9,488 nucleotides of DNA from an uncultured Selenomonadaceae bacterium (GCA_905233325.1 CAJODU010000053.1:1-9488), one strand, 5' to 3'; counted from the stretch's first letter, positions 1 through 7,439 are shown. Numbers and translations are program-made. The notes: a model not told the origin generated them from the letters alone.

Positions 1-774
1 CAATGTTATCAATTTTTTATTGATGAGTTTTGCAAATTCCATAAATGTTGGTATATATTTTTTTAATCTATTAATATCTGAAGAATTTGATATAGAACCC
101 TCTTTAACTCTATAAATATAAAATGGAACCTCTATTTTCACGACATTGGAAGTCAAACAAAGTAATTCAAATAAGAAAAAGTCGTCTTCGGCGACAGGAA
201 ATTCTCGAAAATATAACTTCTTATACCCCCCTCCGACGGAGCTGAACAAACCCTTCTTATACAAGCTAAAACAGACAGAACAATGGGTTTTATGCAATGC
301 ATATTCTTCCCATATTCTTGATTTTATATCTTCTGCAACTCGTCCCATGACACCTGCACTTACAGCATTGCATTTTATATCTTTTATAGTCTGAAATTCA
401 CTGTCATTTGCTCGCAAATAAATTGTACTGGTAACGAGATCGGATTTATTTTTTTCAGCGGCTTCAAGCAAAGATTGTAAGGCATTTGGAAATACAGCAT
501 CATCACTGTCACAAAAATAAATATATTCTCCTTGAGTCAAACTTATACCATAATTACGAGTCAGTCCTACACCAAGATTTCTTTTATTTTTGAATATTTT
601 AATGCGAGGATCAGTAAATTTTTTAGCTTCATCGAGTGTTTTATCTGTTGATCCATCATCAATCAATATCAATTCAAAATCAGCAAAAGTTTGATCCAGC
701 AATGATTGAATGGCACAGCCGACATACTTTTCAACATTGTACATCGGCATTATTACTGAAATTTTTGGATTCAT
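1..774 (-). CDS. Family 2 glycosyltransferase (GT-A fold), 3' end cut by window edge
   Basis: The reverse strand reads open for 258 codons from ATG at 774 to the window edge, so the C-terminus is missing. It begins MNPKISVIMPMYNVEKYV, the standard opening of GT2 enzymes. The nucleotide-binding DDGSTD motif is at residues 39-44, the metal-binding DSDD (DXD-type) at 89-92, and an acidic EDD at 196-198 sits where the catalytic base of inverting GT2 enzymes lies. The family transfers a sugar from a nucleotide-sugar donor, usually in the cytoplasm at the membrane, to build capsule, O-antigen or other surface glycans. Donor and acceptor cannot be read from sequence. A GAGGTGA ribosome binding site ends three bases before the ATG, which fixes the start. 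Base composition is much more AT-rich than the downstream genes, as is common for exchanged polysaccharide loci. The gene diverges from pnp and is probably the first gene of a leftward unit. Confidence 0.93.
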   Translation of the reverse strand, partial: MNPKISVIMPMYNVEKYVGCAIQSLLDQTFADFELILIDDGSTDKTLDEAKKFTDPRIKIFKNKRNLGVGLTRNYGISLTQGEYIYFCDSDDAVFPNALQSLLEAAEKNKSDLVTSTIYLRANDSEFQTIKDIKCNAVSAGVMGRVAEDIKSRIWEEYALHKTHCSVCFSLYKKGLFSSVGGGYKKLYFREFPVAEDDFFLFELLCLTSNVVKIEVPFYIYRVKEGSISNSSDINRLKKYIPTFMEFAKLINKKLITL

Positions 775-814
775 GCGTCACCTCATAGAACATCAAAAAA
801 CACATTATATTGAT

Positions 815-844
815 ATTATATACCTAACTGTATTATTCTTGCAA
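815..844 (-). promoter_or_regulatory. Probable sigma-A-type promoter of the glycosyltransferase gene
   Basis: On the minus strand, TTGCAA (839-844, 4 of 6 matches to the -35 consensus) is followed after 18 bases by a perfect TATAAT (815-820). Transcription would start near base 808, giving a leader of about 35 bases before the ATG at 774. A second TATAAT lies at 804-809 without a matching -35 box. The region is AT-rich, so a chance match is possible. Confidence 0.45.
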
Positions 845-965
845 TATCTCTGTTAATTTTTTCGCTGCCACTCGTCCGAATCTTGATAATTGCTTTAAAA
901 AATCAATGAAACCACAAAGGAAGTCTAAATTTTTTGTCGAAACATTTAACTAAAGTAGAATCATT

Positions 966-971
966 AGGAGG
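966..971 (+). promoter_or_regulatory. pnp ribosome binding site (decides the start)
   Basis: A perfect AGGAGG sits seven bases before ATG 979. The reading frame stays open upstream to a TTG at 934, but no ribosome binding site precedes that codon, and PNPase homology begins at the ATG. Base 979 is therefore the start. I found no convincing promoter for pnp in 775-965. A weak candidate is TTGATA at 810-815 with TATTCT at 834-839 (18-base spacer), which would leave a leader of about 130 bases. Confidence 0.85.
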
Positions 972-978
972 AAATATA

Positions 979-3258
979 ATGCAAAGTTTTGAAATAGAGG
1001 TCGGCGGACGCAAATTGATCGTCGAGAACGGAAAGATGGCAAAACAGGCAAATGGTGCCGTCTTGGTTCGTTATGGTGACACGGCAGTCCTCGTTGCCGT
1101 CACGTCCTCAGCCGAGCCTCGCGAAGGAGTGGATTTCTTCCCGCTTACTGTGGACTATGAAGAAAAGATGTATTCCGCCGGAAAGATCCCCGGCGGTTTT
1201 ATCAAGCGCGAGGGTCGTCCGCCACAATCAGCAATATTGAAGAGCAGATTAATCGACAGACCAATCCGTCCGCTCTTCCCGAAAGGCTTTAGGAATGACG
1301 TTCAAGTCACTGCCACTGTCCTCAGCTTTGACCAGGATAATCCGCCTGAAGTTGCGGGAATGTTAGGTGCAAGCTGCGCTCTCTGCGTTTCGGACATACC
1401 CTTCAACGGACCCATAGCCGGTGTCCGTGTAGGCAGGATTAACGGCGAGTTTATCATCAATCCTACCGTTGAGCAGACCGACAAGTCCGATCTTGACTTG
1501 ATGGTTGCCGGTTCCCGTGACGCGGTGATGATGGTTGAGGCGGGTGCTAAGGAACTGCCGGAAGAGGTTATTCTTGAGGCTATTCTCTTCGGACATGAAG
1601 AGATAAAGCGTCTCGTTGCCTTTCAAGATGATATTGCTGCGGCTTGCGGCAAGGAGAAGAAGGAATATAAACTCTTTGAGGTTGATCCGGAGATTGACGC
1701 TGCTGTTCGTGAGTTTGCGACCGGTAAGATTGATACTGCCGTTCGCAATCCCGACAAACTTGCACGCGAAGAGGCAACAAAAGCCGTCCTTGATGAAACC
1801 ATAGAGTACATGCATGATAAGTTGCATGAAATCAATGAGGACATTGATAAGGAAATAGGAACGATTATTCATGATATAACCAAAGAAGTCGTCCGCCACA
1901 TGATCACCCACGAGAAGATCAGACCGGATGGGCGTGAGCTTGAAGAAGTTCGTCCTATCTCCTGCGAAGTAGGACTTCTGCCGCGTGCTCACGGTTCCGG
2001 CTTGTTTACACGCGGTCAGACGCAGGTTTTGACAATCACAACACTCGGTGCTATTGGTGATGAGCAGATTATTGACGGCTTAGAGCCTGAATATACCAAG
2101 CACTACCTTCATCAGTACAACTTCCCCGGCTATTCCGTCGGTGAGGCAAGACCTGCAAGAAGCCCCGGCCGTCGCGAGATTGGGCATGGTGCTTTGGCGG
2201 AGAGAGCGTTGGTGCCTGTCATTCCTTCGATTGAAGAGTTCCCTTACACCATTCGCCTCGTCTCTGAAGTCCTTGAGAGCAACGGATCCAGCTCAATGGG
2301 TTCTGTCTGCGGATCTACCCTCTCATTAATGCAGGCAGGTGTCAAAATCAAAAGACCCGTCAGCGGCGTTGCAATGGGACTTGTCAAGGACGGCGACGCT
2401 CATACCATTTTGACTGATATTCAAGGTATGGAAGATGCACTCGGCGATATGGATTTCAAAGTCGCGGGTACCACGGAGGGCGTTACTGCCATTCAAATGG
2501 ATATTAAGGTCGCCGGTATTGATCGTGAGATACTCTCCGACGCCCTTGCACAGGCTAAGCGCGGCCGTTCCTTCATTCTCGGCAAGATGCTTGAGGTTAT
2601 CAGTGAACCTGCACCTGATCTCTCACCTTACGCACCGAGAGTCAAGACTATCAAGATTGAAGTTGATAAAATCCGCGAAGTCATCGGACCTGCCGGCAAG
2701 ATGGTCAACAAGATCATTGAGGAGACGGGCGTCACGATTGATATTAACGAGGACGGCAATATTTTCGTTACCTCGCCGAATATTGAGGGCATTGACAAGG
2801 CTATCAAGATGATTGAGGATATTGTCCGCGAGATCAAAGTCGGTGAGATTTTTGAGGGGACTGTCACGAGGATTGCGAGCTTTGGTGCCTTCCTTGAACT
2901 TCTGCCGGGTCGCGAGGGTATGTGCCATGTATCTCAACTCTCCACCAAGCGTGTCGATAAGGTTGAGGACGTTGTCAAGATCGGTGACAAGCTGCAAGTC
3001 AAGGTTATTGAGATCGACGATCGCGGCAAGATTGATGTCAGCCACAGTGCGGTATTAGACCCCAACGCTCCCCAAAAGACTCGCTCTTCCTCTTCCGGCG
3101 GTGGCGGCAACAGACGCAGTGATTCCCGCTCAGATACAAGAGGCGGCGGACGTTCTCAAGGTTCCGGCAGGTCGGATTCAATGGCTAACTTGAGGGGATT
3201 CGGCTCGCGTACAAATTCAAGAGACCCGCGTGGAGACAGAGGTCGCCGTCGTAATTGA
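979..3258 (+). CDS. pnp: Polyribonucleotide nucleotidyltransferase (PNPase)
   Basis: This cytoplasmic 3'-5' exoribonuclease uses phosphate to release nucleoside diphosphates from RNA. It works in mRNA turnover as a ring-shaped trimer and can also add tails. The 759-residue product shows the full family order: a first RNase PH domain (about 10-140, containing KIPGGFIKREGRP), a helical linker, and a second RNase PH domain with catalytic D486, D492 and K494 in GMEDALGDMDFK. These three fall at the same numbers as in the E. coli enzyme. A KH domain follows with its GPAG loop at 570-573, then an S1 domain from about 621 to 690. A Ser/Gly/Arg-rich tail (about 695-759) makes it longer than the usual size of roughly 700 residues. 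No rpsO lies upstream within the window, although rpsO-pnp is a common arrangement. A small helical-protein gene follows after 21 bases. Confidence 0.98.
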   Translation: MQSFEIEVGGRKLIVENGKMAKQANGAVLVRYGDTAVLVAVTSSAEPREGVDFFPLTVDYEEKMYSAGKIPGGFIKREGRPPQSAILKSRLIDRPIRPLFPKGFRNDVQVTATVLSFDQDNPPEVAGMLGASCALCVSDIPFNGPIAGVRVGRINGEFIINPTVEQTDKSDLDLMVAGSRDAVMMVEAGAKELPEEVILEAILFGHEEIKRLVAFQDDIAAACGKEKKEYKLFEVDPEIDAAVREFATGKIDTAVRNPDKLAREEATKAVLDETIEYMHDKLHEINEDIDKEIGTIIHDITKEVVRHMITHEKIRPDGRELEEVRPISCEVGLLPRAHGSGLFTRGQTQVLTITTLGAIGDEQIIDGLEPEYTKHYLHQYNFPGYSVGEARPARSPGRREIGHGALAERALVPVIPSIEEFPYTIRLVSEVLESNGSSSMGSVCGSTLSLMQAGVKIKRPVSGVAMGLVKDGDAHTILTDIQGMEDALGDMDFKVAGTTEGVTAIQMDIKVAGIDREILSDALAQAKRGRSFILGKMLEVISEPAPDLSPYAPRVKTIKIEVDKIREVIGPAGKMVNKIIEETGVTIDINEDGNIFVTSPNIEGIDKAIKMIEDIVREIKVGEIFEGTVTRIASFGAFLELLPGREGMCHVSQLSTKRVDKVEDVVKIGDKLQVKVIEIDDRGKIDVSHSAVLDPNAPQKTRSSSSGGGGNRRSDSRSDTRGGGRSQGSGRSDSMANLRGFGSRTNSRDPRGDRGRRRN

Positions 3259-3279
3259 TTAAATGGAGATGATAAAGAA

Positions 3280-3663
3280 ATGGCAACAATAGACAGATTT
3301 AAAGATGCACTTCAAATCGGCAAGATTTTTACTGAAGGTGCTTCCATGAAACTTGATGCTCAGTTGAAGTATGATTACCTTGCCGCTGTACACACTATGG
3401 AACAGTTGGGTGATCTTGCTGAGGAATTTAAAGAGCGCAACAAAAAACGTGAGGATTTCAAAAGCAAGCTCCTGATAAACTGCCGCAACTCGCTCAAGGC
3501 TTTGGTTGATGATGAAAACGGCTTGAAAGAACTCAAAAATATTGATCACGCCCTCAAAATCCTCAATGATTGCCGCACTGAACTGCTCAAGCTGGAAGGT
3601 GCTGCTCATGAAAGCCGTAAACTCGCCAAGAAGATTGAGGACGGCGTCAGTGCCGGAAGATAG
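3280..3663 (+). CDS. Small charged alpha-helical protein of unknown function
   Basis: I do not recognise this 127-residue protein. It is rich in Lys, Glu, Asp, Leu and Ala with almost no Pro or Gly runs, so it should be nearly all helix. A very charged stretch at 45-63 (around EEFKERNKKRED) could be coiled coil, and a second amphipathic helix runs through about 85-120. There is no signal peptide, membrane segment or metal-binding Cys/His cluster, so it is probably cytoplasmic. The ATG follows a GGAG at 3265-3268 with an 11-base spacer, slightly long. It lies 21 bases behind the pnp stop codon with no terminator or promoter seen between, so co-transcription with pnp is likely. A promoter for the next gene starts 40 bases after its stop, so it closes this unit. 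The codon pattern resembles pnp, which supports a real gene. Confidence 0.82.
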   Translation: MATIDRFKDALQIGKIFTEGASMKLDAQLKYDYLAAVHTMEQLGDLAEEFKERNKKREDFKSKLLINCRNSLKALVDDENGLKELKNIDHALKILNDCRTELLKLEGAAHESRKLAKKIEDGVSAGR

Positions 3664-3692
3664 AAATATTCTGAAATATTCGTGAAAATCTA

Positions 3693-3712
3693 AACTGTAA
3701 ATATTGACAGTT
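3693..3712. repeat. Inverted repeat AACTGT-N8-ACAGTT overlapping a -35 box
   Basis: AACTGT at 3693-3698 and ACAGTT at 3707-3712 form a perfect 6-base palindrome with an 8-base centre. The right arm shares bases with the TTGACA -35 element. The position suits an operator, but the arms are short and chance is possible. No T-run follows, so it is a poor terminator for the preceding gene. Confidence 0.4.
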
Positions 3713-3732
3713 CAGAAAATAGATTGTAGAAT
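3704..3732 (+). promoter_or_regulatory. Sigma-A-type promoter of the chemoreceptor gene
   Basis: A perfect TTGACA (3704-3709) is followed, after exactly 17 bases, by TAGAAT (3727-3732, 5 of 6 matches). Transcription would start near 3739, just ahead of the GAGGGGGG ribosome binding sequence at 3747-3754. This gives the chemoreceptor its own promoter, separate from pnp, and a leader of only about 24 bases. An inverted repeat overlaps the -35 box. Confidence 0.8.
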
Positions 3733-3762
3733 AATTATTATTAAATGAGGGGGGTTATTTTC

Positions 3763-5517
3763 GTGAATCTTATGAACGATTTAAAGGTATCTCACAAGTT
3801 GTTGCTTTTAAATGTAGTGGCTCTGATCGGTATGATAATAATCGGCGTTGTCGGTTATCTTTCAATCCAAGAATCAAAAGCACATACTGAAGAAATGTAC
3901 AATAAAAACTTGATGAGCATCTATTACATAGGCAGGTCACGTTATTCAACAAGATATGCACAGGTACAGGCGGCTCTTGCACCACTCACGGCTGATGACA
4001 GTTTGGTGGCCTCACGCAAGGCCAAGTTTGATGGTGCCGTCAAAGATATGGACGAAAATATTGTCCAGTATGGTAAAATCATTGAAGGTGATGCTGAGCA
4101 GCAAGCCCTGCTCAATGAAATCAAGGGCGAATGGGAAAAGTTTAAGCAAGCCGGTAACAATTTAATGAACTTGCGTCCGCCCGCGGCAGCTTTAACTGAT
4201 AGGATTGCAATGGCAGACCACAGAAATGCCGCAATGGATTATTACGAGAAGAACTGCATGCCCTATGCCATGAGCTTGGGCGATTCGCTGGCAAAACTTC
4301 AAAAGGTAGCTCACGACGATGCACAGGAAATGTTGAAGAATACTGAAGAAGAGACCAACGCTGCAACTCGCACTATGCTTATCGCTTGTGTTGTCATCTG
4401 CTTGATCCTTATCGCCACCAGCGTCAAGATTATCATGGCCGTTACTAATCCTCTGGATCACCTAATTCGTGTCTTCGACAAACTTGCCAATGGTGACTTT
4501 CGCGAAGGTCGTGAGCCTGTCGAGCCGCGTGGTGATGAATTTGGTGTGATGAATGAAAAGCTGGCAATAGTCAGAAAGGTTATCAACGAGCTCATCAAGA
4601 AGGCAAGCCAGTCTTCTGAGCAGCTTGCAGCGTCTTCACAAGAGTTGACGGCGTCCGCTCACCAGAGTGCTCAGGCGTCCGAGCAGGTTGCCAATTCCGT
4701 CACCAGTTCTGCCGGTGCAGTCGTTGAGCAGCAGCAGTTGGTTGGTGATGCTATGGATTCCATTAATCACGCTTTGGTTTCTATTGATACAATGAATAAG
4801 ACTGTTAATACCGTTTCCAAGCATGCTGAACTTTCAAGTTCTCAGGCTGAAGCCGGTAGCAGTGCCGTTGAGTCGGCAATCAATCAAATTCTTGGCGTTG
4901 AAAAGATCGTCAATGAATCGGCAGCAACTGTTGACAAGCTCGGTCAGCGTTCCAAGGAAATCGGTCAAATTGTTGAGGCTATCAGTGGAATTGCCGAGCA
5001 GACCAACCTCCTCGCCCTCAACGCCGCTATTGAGGCAGCCCGTGCCGGTGAGCATGGTCGCGGCTTTGCTGTCGTCGCTGATGAAGTTCGTAAACTTGCT
5101 GAAGAATCACAAGGTGCAGCCCAGAAGATTGCAAACCTTATCGGTGCAATTCAAAATGACACAGATGATGCTGTCAAGTCAATGCATGACGGTTCTGTTG
5201 CCGTTCGTGAAGGCAGTAAGAGCGTTGAACAGCTCCGTGCCAACTTTGACGAGATTAAAGAGGCCTCTATTCATTCGTCAAAAGATGCGGCTAATATGGT
5301 GAGAGAGATCCAAGCTGTATTGGAAGATACGCAAAAGATTAAGAGCCGCTCGGAAAAAATCTCGGAGAAGGGTGCGCAAGTTGCCGGAGAGATGGAATCA
5401 GTCTCTGCTGCGTCGGAAGAGCAGTCCGCCTCTGCTGAAGAGATTGCCTCTGCCTCTGATGCACTTGCTCAACTCGCTCAAGACCTGCAAGGTGAACTTC
5501 AGAAATTCAAATTCTAA
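3763..5517 (+). CDS. Methyl-accepting chemotaxis protein (transmembrane chemoreceptor)
   Basis: This inner-membrane receptor senses a ligand outside the cell and controls the CheA/CheW kinase complex. The 584-residue product has a first membrane segment at about 13-33 and an external four-helix-bundle-type sensor region at about 34-203. The second membrane segment is at about 205-226, a HAMP linker (NPLDHLIRVFDKLANGDF) follows, and then a long Ala/Ser/Glu-rich coiled-coil signalling domain. Its tip, EQTNLLALNAAIEAARAGEH at 412-431, is the near-invariant CheA/CheW contact region. No CheR-tethering NWETF-type pentapeptide is seen at the C-terminus, which ends QKFKF. I chose GTG at 3763 because GAGGGGGG (3747-3754) ends eight bases before it. 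ATG 3745 lies upstream of that site, and ATG 3772 is farther from it. It has its own promoter and terminator, so it is probably a single-gene unit. The ligand cannot be inferred. Confidence 0.96.
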   Translation: MNLMNDLKVSHKLLLLNVVALIGMIIIGVVGYLSIQESKAHTEEMYNKNLMSIYYIGRSRYSTRYAQVQAALAPLTADDSLVASRKAKFDGAVKDMDENIVQYGKIIEGDAEQQALLNEIKGEWEKFKQAGNNLMNLRPPAAALTDRIAMADHRNAAMDYYEKNCMPYAMSLGDSLAKLQKVAHDDAQEMLKNTEEETNAATRTMLIACVVICLILIATSVKIIMAVTNPLDHLIRVFDKLANGDFREGREPVEPRGDEFGVMNEKLAIVRKVINELIKKASQSSEQLAASSQELTASAHQSAQASEQVANSVTSSAGAVVEQQQLVGDAMDSINHALVSIDTMNKTVNTVSKHAELSSSQAEAGSSAVESAINQILGVEKIVNESAATVDKLGQRSKEIGQIVEAISGIAEQTNLLALNAAIEAARAGEHGRGFAVVADEVRKLAEESQGAAQKIANLIGAIQNDTDDAVKSMHDGSVAVREGSKSVEQLRANFDEIKEASIHSSKDAANMVREIQAVLEDTQKIKSRSEKISEKGAQVAGEMESVSAASEEQSASAEEIASASDALAQLAQDLQGELQKFKF

Positions 5518-5532
5518 TATGTATCGATATAT

Positions 5533-5575
5533 GGAATTAGCTTTCTAACCGTCTAACCCGTCAATATCTAATTCC
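5533..5575. repeat. Inverted repeat GGAATTAG / CTAATTCC with a short direct repeat in its loop
   Basis: GGAATTAG at 5533-5540 is exactly complementary to CTAATTCC at 5568-5575, with a 27-base loop. The loop contains TCTAACC twice (5544-5550 and 5552-5558). It sits just ahead of the main terminator hairpin, in the tail of the chemoreceptor transcript. No function is evident. Confidence 0.4.
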
Positions 5576-5581
5576 CAAAGA

Positions 5582-5617
5582 AAAATCCTCTGCCGTTGAG
5601 ATATGGCAGGGGATTTT
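5582..5617. terminator. Bidirectional intrinsic terminator between convergent genes
   Basis: Bases 5582-5594 pair with 5605-5617 as a 13-base stem (one G-T wobble, GC-rich core CTGCC/GGCAG) around a 10-base loop. An AAAA/TTTT run closes the base, and the T-rich ATTTTGTTCTTT follows on the plus strand. It lies 65 bases after the chemoreceptor stop and 18 bases beyond the ligase stop, so it can end both transcripts. Confidence 0.85.
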
Positions 5618-5634
5618 ATTTTGTTCTTTGTTGA

Positions 5635-7275
5635 TTATTTTTTGGTGACTTGATCACGAACCAGCTTATCTGCACCGTAGCGTTTCCTTAAAGCAGGTTT
5701 CTCTATCTTGCCGGTGGCGTTGCGCGGAATATCAGCGAAGATTATCTTCTTCGGGCGTTTGTATCTCGGTAACTCTTTGCAGAATTGATTGATTTCGTCC
5801 TCAGTACAAGTCACGCCGTCCTTGAGTTCAACGATAGCAGCGGCAATCTCACCAAGACGCCTGTCAGCAAGACCAATAACGGCAACGTCCTTGACTTTGT
5901 CGAACTTGTGGAGGAAGTCCTCAATCTGCACAGGATAGATATTCTCGCCGCCGCTGACAATGACGTCCTTCTTGCGGTCAACCAGGAAGATAAAGCCCTC
6001 GTCGTCCTGCATTGCCATATCACCGGTGAGGAGCCAGCCGTCTTTCAATACCTCAGCAGTGGCCTTTTCGTCGTTGTAGTAGCAAGTCATCACGCCCGGA
6101 CCTTTGACGCACAGCTCGCCGACATCGCCCTGCTTGACTTCCACGCCGTTCTCGTCGATAATCTTGCATTCCCAACGATAGCCGGGTATGCCGATTGCAC
6201 CGACTTTGTTGATATTCTCAAGTCCAAGGTGGACACAACCCAGGCCGGTTGACTCAGAAAGTCCATAGTTGGTGTCGTAGTCGTGATGAGGGAAGTATTC
6301 TTTCCAGTGCTGAATCAGTGAAGGCGGCACAGGCTGCGCACCAATGTGCATAAGCCGCCATTGATCGAGCTTGTAGTCCGACATCTTCAGTGTGCCGCTG
6401 TCGAGGGCGTCGAGTATATCCTGCGCCCAAGGCACCAGTAACCAGACGATAGTGCATTTTTCTTTTGAGACGGCGTCGAATATCACTTCCGGCTTTGTGC
6501 CTTTGAGCAGGACCGCTTTACTTCCTGCAACAAGTGACCCCATCCAGTGGAACTTCGCACCGGTATGATAGAGTGGCGGTATGCAGAGGAAGACATCATC
6601 GCGTCCGGTCTTGTGGTGTTTTTGCTCCATCTGTGCGGCTTGCGTCAATGATTGATGTTTGTGAAGGATTGCCTTGGGAAAGCCTGTAGTGCCGGAGCTG
6701 AAGTAGATTGCACCAAAGTCCTCGTCGGTGATCTCAGGCACATCAGGCTTGGTGCCGGAACAGTTCGCGGCGAGCAGATAGTAACTCTCGGCGAAACTCG
6801 GACAGCCGTCTCCGACATATATCAGCAGACGCCCTTGACTTAACCTCTCGGCGTGAGTTTCAAGTCTGCCTATAAACTCGGTGCCGAAGATGATAACGTC
6901 AACTTCCGCCAACTCAGCACAGTAGAGGATTTCTTCAGCGTCGTATCTGAAGTTAAAAGGCACAGCAATGGCACCTGTCTTGAGAATACCGAAGTAAATG
7001 GGCAGCCACTCAAGGCAGTTATACATAATGATTGCAACTTTGTCGCCCTTTCGGACGCCGCGCTCAAGCAAGAGATTGGCGCAGCGGTTGGCCTTCTCAT
7101 TGAAGACAGACCAAGTAATCTCGCGGCGATAGGGTTCAAAACGATTCGACTCTATCAAGCTGTACTCTTTCCAGCTCATTCTGCGATCTTCCGGCTCGGC
7201 AGGGTTCAATTCAACAAGCGCAACTTCATCGCCATACAATTCAGCATTGCGCTCCAAATATTCCATAACAGGCAT
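5635..7275 (-). CDS. Acyl-CoA ligase / class I adenylate-forming enzyme
   Basis: Enzymes of this family activate a carboxylic acid with ATP to an acyl-adenylate, then pass it to coenzyme A. The 546-residue product has the core motifs in order. The phosphate-binding loop SSGTTGFPK is at 193-201, YGLSESTG at 337-344, and the ribose-binding D419 lies in LTGDM. The hinge region has R434 in VDRKKD followed by SGGENIYP, and the C-terminal catalytic lysine K523 is in NATGKIEK. All key residues are present, so it should be active. The match is to fatty-acid and related acyl-CoA ligases, but the chain length or substrate is not readable. I chose ATG 7275 because AAGGAGAG precedes it and the N-terminus fits the family. 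The longer open frame back to 7440 contains the promoter. No beta-oxidation or polyketide gene is adjacent. Confidence 0.93.
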   Translation of the reverse strand: MPVMEYLERNAELYGDEVALVELNPAEPEDRRMSWKEYSLIESNRFEPYRREITWSVFNEKANRCANLLLERGVRKGDKVAIIMYNCLEWLPIYFGILKTGAIAVPFNFRYDAEEILYCAELAEVDVIIFGTEFIGRLETHAERLSQGRLLIYVGDGCPSFAESYYLLAANCSGTKPDVPEITDEDFGAIYFSSGTTGFPKAILHKHQSLTQAAQMEQKHHKTGRDDVFLCIPPLYHTGAKFHWMGSLVAGSKAVLLKGTKPEVIFDAVSKEKCTIVWLLVPWAQDILDALDSGTLKMSDYKLDQWRLMHIGAQPVPPSLIQHWKEYFPHHDYDTNYGLSESTGLGCVHLGLENINKVGAIGIPGYRWECKIIDENGVEVKQGDVGELCVKGPGVMTCYYNDEKATAEVLKDGWLLTGDMAMQDDEGFIFLVDRKKDVIVSGGENIYPVQIEDFLHKFDKVKDVAVIGLADRRLGEIAAAIVELKDGVTCTEDEINQFCKELPRYKRPKKIIFADIPRNATGKIEKPALRKRYGADKLVRDQVTKK

Positions 7276-7317
7276 AAGATCTCTCCTTCGTTTATGCTTA
7301 GTGATTTTGCAAGAGCG

Positions 7318-7346
7318 ATTATAACACAGATCAAGAGCAAAGACAA
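7318..7346 (-). promoter_or_regulatory. Promoter of the acyl-CoA ligase gene
   Basis: Read on the minus strand, TTGTCT (7341-7346, 4 of 6 matches) and a perfect TATAAT (7318-7323) are separated by 17 bases. The predicted start near 7311 gives a leader of about 36 bases with AAGGAGAG shortly before ATG 7275. The promoter lies inside the upstream extension of the ligase frame, which argues against any earlier start codon. Confidence 0.65.
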
Positions 7347-7387
7347 GATAAACGCGGCTGCTGTCTGAATAATTTTCACTATCAGCC

Positions 7388-7416
7388 TTGCATTTATCTT
7401 TTGCAGGGAATATAAT
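7388..7416 (+). promoter_or_regulatory. Promoter of the AAA+ gene
   Basis: A perfect TATAAT at 7411-7416 has TTGCAT (7388-7393, 3 of 6 matches plus the TTG core) 17 bases upstream. Transcription would begin near 7423, just before the AGGAG ribosome binding site at 7428-7432. It faces away from the ligase promoter, and the two -35 boxes lie about 40 bases apart, so one bound regulator could affect both. Confidence 0.5.
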
Positions 7417-7439
7417 ATCTTCAATCAAGGAGTGATTCA

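Noticed and set aside
146..394. 82-residue plus-strand open frame
   Set aside because: It lies wholly antisense to the glycosyltransferase frame, has no ribosome binding site, and its protein resembles nothing.
956..961. TAGAAT with TTGTCG (934-939) as a pnp promoter
   Set aside because: Transcription would start inside the ribosome binding site, leaving almost no leader.
934..978. Upstream TTG start giving PNPase 15 extra residues
   Set aside because: There is no ribosome binding site before it. A perfect AGGAGG sits seven bases before ATG 979, where family homology starts.
1363..1992. 209-residue minus-strand open frame inside pnp
   Set aside because: Antisense shadow of a highly conserved coding region, with low-complexity, unnatural composition and no start signals.
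3745..3762. ATG start of the chemoreceptor at 3745
   Set aside because: The only good ribosome binding sequence lies downstream of this codon and is correctly spaced for GTG 3763. The predicted transcript start is only about six bases upstream of the ATG.
4823..5302. 159-residue open frame inside the chemoreceptor gene
   Set aside because: Out-of-frame shadow across the conserved signalling domain. Its composition is Leu/Ser/Arg-rich without any domain.
5785..6252. 155-residue plus-strand open frame
   Set aside because: Antisense shadow of the acyl-CoA ligase, whose motifs are intact through this stretch.
6853..7368. 171-residue plus-strand open frame
   Set aside because: Antisense to the ligase N-terminus and running into its promoter. 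No ribosome binding site or recognisable domain.
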